Below, one piece after another: positions 55,504 to 64,000 of a DNA stretch of 64,000 bases. A program made the position numbers and the translations under genes. The stretch covers positions 36,567,475 through 36,631,474 of the forward strand of contig OY829545.1 in the NCBI GenBank assembly GCA_963691705.1, read 5' to 3'. This DNA is from Viola odorata. Taxonomy: Eukaryota; Streptophyta; Magnoliopsida; Malpighiales; Violaceae. A model generated the notes under the pieces. It ran no database searches. It was not told the DNA's origin and was given only the letters and a program-made list of their open reading frames with translations. The stretch's first letter is position 1; every line of letters begins with the position of its first letter.

Positions 55504-55748
55504 TGCCTTCGATAAAGAAAAATTGTGTGGCGGTTCACACCCCACATTTCAAAAATCGTGTGGCGGTCCAAAACCCTACCTTTCAAAAATTGTGTGGCGG
55601 TTAAAAACCCCACGTTTCAATCTTGTGCGGCGGTTCAAACCCCCACTTTTCGTCAAATTTTTGTGGCGGTTCAAAACCCCACTTTTCGTCAAAATTTTGT
55701 GCGGCGGTTTACACCCCCACTTTTTGTCAAAAATTTAATGTGGCGATT
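55504..55748. repeat. Tandem repeat (a), second array
   Basis: About seven copies of the GTGTGGCGGTTCACACCCCAC type as at 2185-3170. It is cut at 55748 by the family T complex (left flank GTGGCGATT). Confidence 0.9.
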
Positions 55749-56169
55749 TGATAACATTCGACCCTCCGTTGAATAGATTGAGGCCGAATAGTGGAGCCTC
55801 TTCGGATCTAGTCTTCTTTGAGAGGAAGATGAGCTCGGCTTTGATGATGATGAACACGTTTAGATGGATGAGTGCGGGATATTTGGATGTTAGGGAGTGT
55901 TTAAGTGCAGGGGCAATAGATGGATGAAATGGAAAAGGATTTATGGAAAACAATTATATTAACTTGCATTCAATGACTATAAGGTTCTCTTAATCGTGCT
56001 CACCCTTACTTGATCAACAATGATCAACCCGATGAGATTAACAAGAGGAAACAAAGCCGGATTTAAGATCCCTAAGGCTAAAGCCAACTACTTGGTCTTG
56101 AAATGGAGATATACTCACAATTAAATTCAAAGACAAGCTATAAAAGAGGTTATCTCCTTCTATTTATAG
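55749..56169 (-). mobile_element. Inverted LTR fragment, family T relative
   Basis: On the minus strand it starts at the promoter (CTATAAATAGAAGGAGATAACC) and ends GGAGGGTCGAATGTTATCA. It parallels 56476-56911 of the family T LTR, including GACTAGATCCG near the end. The half before the TATA box is absent. The junction at ~56169 leads into CGAGGACGAATC, part of a pre-LTR hairpin. Confidence 0.8.
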
Positions 56170-56200
56170 CGAGGACGAATCTCTTCAAAGGCGGATGGGA

Positions 56201-56911
56201 TGATATGAGCCTGCCGTCTATGCCAAGATGTGAGTCTAGGCCAAGCCTTCTGTCTAGGCCAAACCTTCTGTCTAGGGCAAGACGGGCATCCATCGTCTAG
56301 GGCAAGACTGGCGTCCTTCATCTAGGCCGAGACTAGCGTCCTTTCTGTCTAGGCCAAGACTGGCGTCCTTCGTCTAGGCCAAGCCTTTCGGCCCATCTTC
56401 TAGGCTGCCAAGCCCGAATGTCCAAGACCTTTTGTCCAAGGGTATTAGGGTACTTAGCCCTTGTAATAACTCACAAGTATAAATAGAAGGAGATAGCCTC
56501 TTTTATACTTGTCTTTGATTTGAATGTTATTTCTCTAAGACCAAACCCTAGTGTAGCTTAGTGTAGCTTAGGTAATTTAGGGTTCTTAAAACCAGCACTT
56601 CATCTTCTTCATCAAAATAGCCGGGTTGTCCATCCTTGTTGATGGAAGGGTCGGCCTTGATTGAGAGATCCTTGTATGCTTGTGGTAAGGTTGTCTAGGA
56701 ATCATCCCTAGAAGGGTTTACCGTGTATGCAAGTTCATTTATTGTTTATACATCAAAACACCTTCATCTTCATCCATTTATCCGCTGCACCTATTCCGCA
56801 ATCTCCTTGTGACGTTATCCTCTCCATCAACTCCATCTAATCGACGATCCAACCTCCCAAAGAGGACTAGATCCGTGAAAAGGGCTCCAAACCGGAACCA
56901 AGCTTGTATCA
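56201..56911 (+). mobile_element. 5' LTR of the family T element
   Basis: 711 bp, TGATATGAGCC to GCTTGTATCA. Its first 240 bp hold about nine repeats of TCTAGGSCAAG. A TATAAATAGAAGG box lies at 56480. It is preceded by CTTCAAAGGCGGATGGGA, a purine tract, and so by the end of another internal region: this element too is part of a multi-LTR arrangement. Confidence 0.88.
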
Positions 56912-56913
56912 TT

Positions 56914-58559
56914 TGGTAGCGGAGCTCCAGCTATTCTCTAAGTTGGTTTCCTGTGTTTCTCTCATCCTTTCCACCTCTAAAATCGCTTCCCTTTTATCTT
57001 TTTATTTTCGTTTGTGTTGGGCAGATTGTTCCTGTCCAAGAGTCTGTTTTGAGTCTGTTTTATTTTTCGATTTGTGACTGTTTGCTCGCCCAGTAAATTC
57101 TGAACTTTTGTATACTGAAACTTCTATCTGAGTAGAGAAACTTTTATTTTTGGGTAAATTGTTAACTCGGTTTATTTCTCATACTTTTTGGTCTCCAAAA
57201 AAGAGTGTGCAGAAATTACGCGAGAGAAACAGTTCTGTGTCGTGAGTTTGTTTTGTGTGTCTTCCATTTGGAATCGTGTTTTTATTTCTTCTACAAAGTT
57301 GTAGATCTGTGTCTTAGGAGTCAGTCTGTTAATTTTGGTAATTTTTGGGCTACGTTTGCTATATTTTGGAGTCAGAAAGTGAAAGTCTGTTTGGTGTTCT
57401 TCAAAGTTCATCTTGTGTTCTTGATGCTTTTTCAGGTTTGATCTATTGTGAACCCAAAAATCCGAAAATTATGTGTTTAAATAATTAAAATCTTCATCTT
57501 AATTCTTAGAACCGAATTAGTGTGATTGGTGTATGCATTTGGTTCATCCATGTGTAAGAACAAGTGTAATGTGTGCCATGTGGAGCTTGTGGTCCCATTT
57601 TGTTGGTTTGTGTAGGTGTTCTCTAATATACTAGGTGCATATTAAGCCACATCACCTTCATTGCTAGCTTAGTATATCAAATAGGATATGCATAGAATAT
57701 TCTTTTAGATATTTTATGAGCACATTCTTGCCACCTCACTTGACACTCACTTGACACATAACTTGTCACCTCACCTATTTTTGCCACCTCATCACTTGTG
57801 CCACATCATCAAATTTTTGGCATTTAGTGAAAATTATTTTTTGTGTTTTAAACTACTTGTCATACACTTATGTTCATCTAAAAGACATGTCACTCAACCA
57901 TTGAGTTCTCTTCACTCACTACAAAAAAAAAGAGAAACAAAAGGGACTAAAAGAGTAGAAAAGAAAAGATCAAGTCCCTAAACACAAAAAAAAGAGTAGT
58001 GAGTCAAAAGTAAGAGACTAGTGTGTTGAATGCATTAGAAGTGTAGTAGTTTCCATCTTGGTGTGCATTCCTTGAGTTTCGGTTTTCCTTGTGATTGTTT
58101 AAACATTCAGTTTCCTTGTGTCTTTATTTTATTTTCTCTTTTCCTTGAGTCGTCTTCTTGGGTAGCTTTGAGTTAGTGTTTCTCTTCTTTGATTCCACGC
58201 ATTGATACTCTAATCTAAGTCTAATTAGTGTCTGATTTGATCATTAGTCTTGGGCATTAATTTAGCTTTCCTCTTCACTTTCTTTCTTACCTTGGTTGTC
58301 TTGCTTTCCATGAGCTCTAGTTGATCCTTAGGGTCTTGCTAGCCTAGTTGTTTAGTTCGTGATTGAGATAAGAGTGTGAGAGAAAAGTGTGAGCCTATTA
58401 GAGTGATAAACAAGAGTGAAACACGTGAGGGAGAGACTAACGTTTTTATTAGCACTTGCGTTTGTTTTCTTTTTGTAGGTACTTTACCATGACCCGTTTG
58501 GTCGAGCAAGGAATGGAGCCTCTAGATTCGAGGATGAATCTCTTCAAAGGCGGATGGGA
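56914..58559 (+). other. Internal region of the family T element, non-coding
   Basis: It begins with the primer site TGGTAGCGGAGCT (56914-56926). No gag or pol is recognisable and the frames of 73-79 codons lack motifs. Near 58420 stands AACACGTGAGGGAG, near 58475 a splice-acceptor-like TTCTTTTTGTAGG. From 58490 there is a short ATG frame (MTRLVEQGMEPLDSRMNLF) that passes into the pre-LTR hairpin (GATTCGAGGATGAATC, 58525-58540). The purine tract is AAAGGCGGATGGGA. It is a non-autonomous element reduced to signals. Confidence 0.75.
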
Positions 58560-58683
58560 TGATACGAGCATGCCGTCTAGGCCAAGTTATTCGTCTAGGC
58601 CAAGATGTGCGTCTAGGCCAAGCCTTCTGTCTAGGCCGAACCTTCTGTCTAGGGCAAGACAGGCATCCATCATCTAGGGCAAG
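58560..58683 (+). mobile_element. 3' LTR of the family T element, left part
   Basis: TGATACGAGCATGCC and five TCTAGGSC repeats. It breaks off at CTAGGGCAAG, where minus-strand Athila sequence begins. Confidence 0.87.
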
Positions 58684-61600
58684 TTTGAGGCCCGTGTCCA
58701 TATTCTGGATCGCAACCACACCATGATCATTCACCTTCTTGATAAGGTAAGGGTCGGTCCGCTTATGCTTCAACTTTTTGGAAAAGAGCCTCAGACAAGA
58801 ATTGTAAAGTAAAACCTTTTGTCCAGTATGAAAGGTTTTAGAAGAGAGCAACTTATCGTGGTGAGTGTTAGTCTTAGCCGTGTCTAGGGCAGGTTGTGGA
58901 GTTGGGTTATCATTGGGCGTCTTGCCCTCGATGATCAAGGAAGTAGCAGTAGCAGTTGAGGCAGGGGTTACCGTAGCCTCAAAAGTGGTCATGACGACAG
59001 CTGGAGTCATGGCTGGTTGAGGAGTGCAAAGAGCTGGGTCAAGTGTCTTGACGTCGACGACCGTCCATCCAAGGGCCTCGCGGTATCCTTTGAGTGTCGA
59101 CACCAGCTCGCGCTCCGCATCTGGATCAAGCTTGCTAGAGATGATCACCGGGAGTGTGTCATGTTCGCCAAGTTAGGCGTACTTGAGGTGCGAGGGCAAG
59201 CTCTTCAACTTCAACTTAGGGCCCTGCACAAAAGAAGGGGCAGACGCTGAATTTATAGTGATGTTCCTGTTGAGGGCAAGATGGGAAAAGTTGTCAGCGT
59301 TAAGATCAAAAACTTGTGTAACTATAGGGCCAACACTATCAACAATTGAGTGTTCTGAAGTCACTAGTGTCAAGACCAAAGGGTCCAGTGCGGCGGGCGG
59401 AATGCTCCTGTCTAGGGCAAGCTGTAGAAACTCATCAGTAGCAAGTTTAGAAACATTAGTAACAGCAGGCTCAACAATATCAACAAAGTTCACGCTAGAA
59501 AACTCAGTGGGGCATCTCATATCATCAAGCATATTGAACTTTATGGTCTCCCCATCGAACTCAAGAGTAATAGAGGCATCATGGACGTCGATCTTGACTT
59601 TTGCTGTCCTAAGGAATGGTCTGCCCAGGAGCATGTCTGAGGCCTTGATAGATTGCCCATTCTCCATGTCAATCACATAGAAATCGGCTGGGTAGATGAA
59701 ATCGCCAACTTGGACTAAGACGTCCTCAACGGCCCCCTTGGGGTAGATGACAGATTTGTCAGCTAGTTAGATCATGGTCTCGGTGGGCTTGAGGGGTCCA
59801 AGGCCTAGACTGTTGTATAACGTCAAGGGCATGAAGTCGATACCTGCACCAGAATCACACATAGCTCTACCAATATCAGTAGTACCGATTTTACATGGGA
59901 TGGAGAACATACCTTTATCCTTGCACTTCAGTGGTAGGTTTCGCTGGATCGCGGCCGAGATATTCCCACCTACGCAAATCTTTTTCACACCTATCATGTC
60001 ACATTTGTTAGCACACCAATTTTTAAAAAACTTGGCATAGCGAGGCACGTTTTTGATGGCCTGGAGAAGTGGAATATTGACGAGGACTTTGCTGAACATA
60101 TTAAGGATTTCGCGATCCTCTTCCTTCTTCTTGGTCTTGACGAGCCTTTGAGGAAAGGGCGGCTCAAGGATCTTATGTATATACTCTTGGGTGAATTCTT
60201 GTGGGCTTGTGTCACCTCGTGGGGCCATCCCTCTTGGAGATCTAATGCGGTCCTCCATCACTTCTGGAAGTTTAGGCCCAATGAACTTGGCTTTGGGTAT
60301 TTTCTTGGCCAAGATTTCGGGCTCGACAGCTGGTTCGGCGTCTAGGCCAAGATGCTTTGGGGAGGGTTTTTCGACGTCGAGGCCTAGATGCTCTCGAGGG
60401 GGTAAGACATAGCCACTGCGAAGAGTCATAGCACACATATTGTGCTTTGGGTTGGCCTCAGTTTGGGGCGGCAACCTGCCCTTATTTTTCAATTCTTTCA
60501 TGTCCGCGGCCTTGATGCTCATTTGTTTTTGTAGATCAGTGATGACGTTCCTGTAGTGAGCTACCTCATCAACCGGTGGGGTAGACGAAGTGGAGGTCTG
60601 GCCCTGATTGGGTTGATAGAAAGATTGTTGGTTGTTGGGATGGGTAGATCTAGGCTGGAAGTTTTGGACATTGAAAGATGGCTGGGCCGGATTCATGTAC
60701 TAATTATGCTGTGGAGGTTGTCCAGGGCTAGACGCTTGCTGATGGCTGGCCCAACCGAAGTTTTGTGGTCTCCACACCTGGTTGTAGTTCTGTCCATATG
60801 GGGCCTGATTGTAGTTACCAATGGCGTTGATACTCTGAATCTCATCGGGGATATGCCGGCACGCATCTGTTGGATGATCGGTCATGTTGCAAATCTGACA
60901 GGCCTTGACCTGGATTGTCTGTCCGGGGGCCATGTTCTGAAGCATGCCCATCATAGCTGTTAATTGGGTCTGCATCGCGGGCACTTGGGCATCTTGCCCT
61001 GGATGATGGCTTTCCTCGGGTATGCAATTTCTTGCCATTAACTCTATGGTGGCCTTAGCGGCGACAGGGGTGAGTCTTGTGATAGCACCACCAGCAGCGG
61101 CGTTGAGCAATGCCTTGTCACGAGCTTTGAGACCTTCACAAAAATATTGGATGAGGGCGTGCTCGGTAAGGTTGTGTGAGGGGCACATATCTTGCATCTT
61201 TTTGTAGCGCTCATGGTACTGGCCAAAATCTTCTTCTTTCCTCTGGACTATAGACACCAACTACTTGCGAGTTACATTAGCCATTTCTGATGGGTAATAT
61301 TTTTCGGTGAAGCATTTGGACATTTCGGCTCAAGAATTGATGGAATTTGGGGTAGATCATAGAACCAGTCTAGGGCATCATCTTTCAGAGACCACATGAA
61401 GGCTCGGAGTTTGGCGTGCTCAATACTGACATTGGCTGGCTTCATGGCGTCGCAAACAGAGTGCAATTGCTGAAGATGGCGGTGAGGATTTTCCTTTGGA
61501 ACACCACAGAAGAGGGGTAGATGGTGCACGACTGCGGACTTGAGCGTCCAATCATGAGGAACAGTGGGCCAAACGATACAAGTGTTGGGTGTTTCAGGGG

Positions 61601-61871
61601 CACCATTGAGGTCCTCAATAGTTTACGGAGGATTGTCGATATTATGATGGTCTGCCATAATGAATATCTCGGGATAGACAACCGCTGGGTTGTCGAGGTC
61701 AGGATGAAGATGATTGTCGGGACCGGTCTGACTAGAGGTTTGACTGTTGAGGGCAGGACGAGGAATTACTCTACGAGGGGTTGCTCCTCCGGCCTGTCTT
61801 CGAAATTCTCTCTCTGTCTTTGTGAGTTCGTGGTCTAGGGGTAGAAGGTCAGGTGCAGATCTCCTGTTCAT
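58684..61871 (-). pseudogene. Athila-type gag-protease fused to integrase tail, decayed
   Basis: Minus strand from ATG at 61871. Domains: gag N-terminus, capsid (VPKENPHRHLQQLHSVCDAMKP, AKLRAFMWSLKDDALDWFY, FGQYHERYKKMQDMCPSHN), and zinc knuckle CQICNMTDHPTDAC. The protease follows (CDSGAGIDFMPL, LLGRPFLRTAKVKIDV), then the pre-RT segment (KLDPDAERELVSTLKGYREALGWTV). It then jumps to an integrase-tail-like FHTGQKVLLYNSCLRLFSKKLKHKRTDPYLIKKV. RT, RNase H and the integrase core are absent. In-frame stops stand at 61623, 61261, 60700, 59767 and 59173, and a frame change near 61330. Three of the stops are TAA where CAA or TAC is expected. The jump lies in a continuous frame, so the deletion came before the decay or was selected. 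Confidence 0.85.
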
Positions 61872-61929
61872 ACAAGTAAAAGAAAGAAATTAGTCCGTAA
61901 ACACAATCCCCGGCAACGACGCCAAAATT
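61872..61929 (-). promoter_or_regulatory. Primer binding site and short leader of Athila-like element 2
   Basis: TGGCGTCGTTGCCGGGGA on the minus strand (61924-61907), one change from the tRNA-Asp complement. Five bases separate it from the LTR. Only 35 bases follow before the gag ATG. Confidence 0.88.
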
Positions 61930-63511
61930 TGACGGGCCGTCGAAACGCGCATCAAAAGTAATAAAATATTTATAATCTTGATTGGCTAGATGCACAAATT
62001 AATGTATATAGCGGCAAGTCAGGGTCGAACCACAGGGAAAATGAAGGACTAAATTTAATCTTGCCCTAGATGTATGATGAGGGTGAAAATGCAATAGACA
62101 TAAAAGTAACACAGGGGGGGTTTGGTTGGTCTAGACGAATCTAGCCAACGATGGCAGTTGATGTTGAGACAGAGAATAAAAATGCAAATAACAAGTAATA
62201 ATAGACAAACGAGAAAATTAAATAAAAAGGGAACGAAAATAAAGCAAGAGAATATCAATAAAAAAGGTAAAGACTAACAAGTGTAATAAAGATAATAACA
62301 AGGTAAGTAAAGATAATAAATCAGATAAAAGGAGAAATCTTAGCAGGGGGTAAACGGCGGATTGCGTCTAGGGCTAGTCGGTCATCGGTGCAAGGATAGA
62401 CTGTTTTCACGCCATAGACATGCTATAGGAACCCTGTTTTCACGTGGATTCCCTACTTCTCTTCTTAAGAGAAGTCACTCCCAAGGTACGCTTATGGGAG
62501 TGGCCGTGATACTGCGCCCAAGGTACGCTTATGGGTCATACACGCAGGCCCGTGAAGTGGAGAGAAGACACGTCTTGAGCTAGACACTGAGAAGTCTGCC
62601 CTAACCGGTTTCTTGCCCTAGCCAGATTGGACCAAAAGACATGGTGACTCTGGACCAGGTGCCTACTCTATTCCATGGCCTCATGTTAGTTATTACCATG
62701 GAAATGACAATATTCATGAGAAACATGCAAATAGGTGATCAAACTACCAACAAATCTCACACGAAATGACAATAACATGGCAAGAAAGCGGATACAACAA
62801 TGAACACGTTTTAAGAACACTTTGACCTCCCAACTATCCTCTTGCAATCCTTAAAACACCCCTACCAAGACTAAGAGATTTAGCCACTCATGCTAGAAAT
62901 CATACACAAGATAGATGGAGAAAGCAACATAAACAGAGAAGAGGTGCAGATGAAAACGAAAATCTGGATTAAAAACTAATTGGAGCTTGGGGCTCCAATT
63001 TCTGGAAAAATAAAGGAAGAACAAATCCCAATGTTAAAGAGGTGGCTACAATGATTGAAAACCCTAAAAAGATGCAAAATATACTAAAGAGTAGCCTCCC
63101 TTTTAACCTAAAGTTAAGGTTCTATATATAGCCTAACAACCTCACTAGGGGACAAAATGGTATGGAGGAATATTCTCTGATGAGCTGGATGATTTGCACA
63201 TGGAATCCCGCTAGAATCTTTTTATCATCTTTGGTCAAGCGTCATCCGAAAAGAAACATCCACGAGCTTCGTCTAGGCCTAGACATAAGATCTCGTCTAG
63301 GTCCCGACGGTAGGTCTCGACGATAAAACTGCATCTAGGGCTCGACGATGTAAGATCAGCAGAAATGTATCCAAATGGCGCGCTTTTCAGCAAGTTTCTC
63401 CCTTTAGTCCAAATCTACAAAGTGGTTGGAAAATAAGCCAAATTAGTAGTATCAAGTGTGAAATTAGACCTAAAAGAGAGGGAAAAACATGCATAAAAAG
63501 GCATCATATCA
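61930..63511 (-). mobile_element. 5' LTR of Athila-like element 2
   Basis: 1582 bp, minus-strand start TGATATGATGCC at 63511 and end GGCCCGTCA at 61930. A minus-strand TATA box (GCTATATATAG) lies near 63122-63133. GTCTAGG motifs cluster at 63270-63350, including the palindrome TCTAGGCCTAGA. The 3' LTR of this element is missing. Confidence 0.85.
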
Positions 63512-63638
63512 CTGCACCTATTCCGCAATCTCCTTGCGACGTTATCCTCTCCATCAACTCCATCTAATCGACGATCCAACCTCCCAAAGAGGACTAGATC
63601 ACTAAAAAGGGCTCCAAACTGGAACCAAGCTTGTATCA
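63512..63638 (+). mobile_element. 3' LTR of the family T element, right part
   Basis: CTGCACCTATTCCGCAATCTCC matches 56785 onward of the 5' LTR and the end is GCTTGTATCA. The homologue of 56308-56784 is missing. Confidence 0.87.
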
Positions 63639-64000
63639 ACAACGCCTTGGCAGCTGCTTGGGACCTTGCAAAAGAGATGAAACCAGCCTAGAGTAAAAGA
63701 AGATAGTGTGAGTAAAGTGAAGGAAAGGGTCCTTAACCTCGGCCAAATGGCACGGGTTAGGGGATCATAGTTGCTTTTCTCACCGCATTCCTCATGGCAC
63801 ATAAGACTACTTTCCTCTTTGCCCCCGGCTCACCATGTTCACTCTTTAACTTTCCCCTTGCTGAAATTTCTTCACTCGGCGCATGGTCACTTTTTTCATG
63901 CGCGTTCTTTTCCTCACTCACCACACTCACATTCTTCACTCCACTCGGCACTTGCTCATTTTTTTCATGGCTGTTTTTATCCTCACACATACTCCGTACT
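63639..64000 (-). mobile_element. Fragment of another CRM-like element (protease-RT linker)
   Basis: The minus-strand frame 63990-63757 reads HEKNEQVPSG, NAHEKSDHAPSEE and then VVLCAMRNAVRKATM. This is the same order as the linker repeats and [15 protein letters not shown] of the CRM-like element at 35995-35790. A hairpin GCGCATG-11 nt-CATGCGC lies at 63879-63903. 63639-63756 is open to interpretation. The element continues beyond the window. Confidence 0.72.
63879..63903 (-). other. Linker hairpin with a different stem
   Basis: Arms GCGCATG and CATGCGC (7 bp) and an 11-nt loop, GTCACTTTTTT on the plus strand. At 35895-35971 the loop is CTCACTTTTTT with arms CCCGTG/CACGGG. Confidence 0.78.

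Overview
This window reads as repeat-packed nuclear DNA of a flowering plant. I see no host gene, rRNA, tRNA or CRISPR array. Nearly all of it can be assigned to LTR retrotransposons of the Ty3/gypsy group nested in one another, and almost every open frame is a gag or pol fragment or a by-product of a tandem repeat. The plant signature is the tRNA-Asp-type primer site (TGGCGCCGTTGCCGGGGA) of Athila-like elements, chromovirus (CRM-like) gag/pol, and a Tat/Ogre-like element with a tandem-repeat 3' UTR. The species cannot be named from the sequence.

Layout. (1) 1-6617 and 48589-55748 are one Tat/Ogre-like host element without coding sequence: a piece of LTR at 1-240, then five kinds of tandem repeat, a polypurine tract and a 5-kb LTR at 49991-55046, a primer site and a leader. 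(2) A 42-kb composite (6618-48588) was inserted into one of its tandem repeats and is flanked by the 5-bp duplication GATTG. Its left part (6618-28859) is a head-to-tail array of a 2.8-kb gag-only element (TR-GAG type) sharing LTRs: nine plus-strand LTRs (A-I) and eight gag segments. LTR I is split by an Athila-like element (28860-43777), whose gag is itself split by a nearly complete CRM-like element on the minus strand (31874-39790, duplication GAGAT). The right part (43781-48588) holds the rest of LTR I, a partial tenth LTR (J), and a minus-strand gag-only relative with its own 5' LTR. (3) 55749-63638 is a second complex: a non-coding LTR element (family T here) with an inverted LTR fragment, whose 3' LTR was hit by a second, decayed Athila-like element on the minus strand (58684-63511). 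(4) 63639-64000 is the edge of another CRM-like element on the minus strand.

How the parts work together. Only the CRM-like element still has capsid, protease, RT, RNase H and integrase, and single-base frame breaks interrupt it. The gag-only array, the minus-strand gag element and family T share its cis signals: LTR ends TGATA...TATCA, an unusual primer site TGGTAGCGGAGC, and the same pre-LTR terminus. They look like non-autonomous relatives that depended on such an element. Both Athila-like elements lack RT and integrase.

The most interesting signals are small candidate RNA structures. One is a stem with a four-base AGGR loop that ends exactly 19 nt before the 3' LTR in every complete 3' terminus of the CRM-like families and of the first Athila element, with unrelated stem sequences. 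The other is a 6-7 bp stem with an 11-nt loop in the protease-RT linker, with compensating changes on both arms, kept even in elements that lost protease and RT. The repair scars are also informative: templated filler, a 31-bp inverted copy, flanking LTRs in opposite orientation, and deletions.
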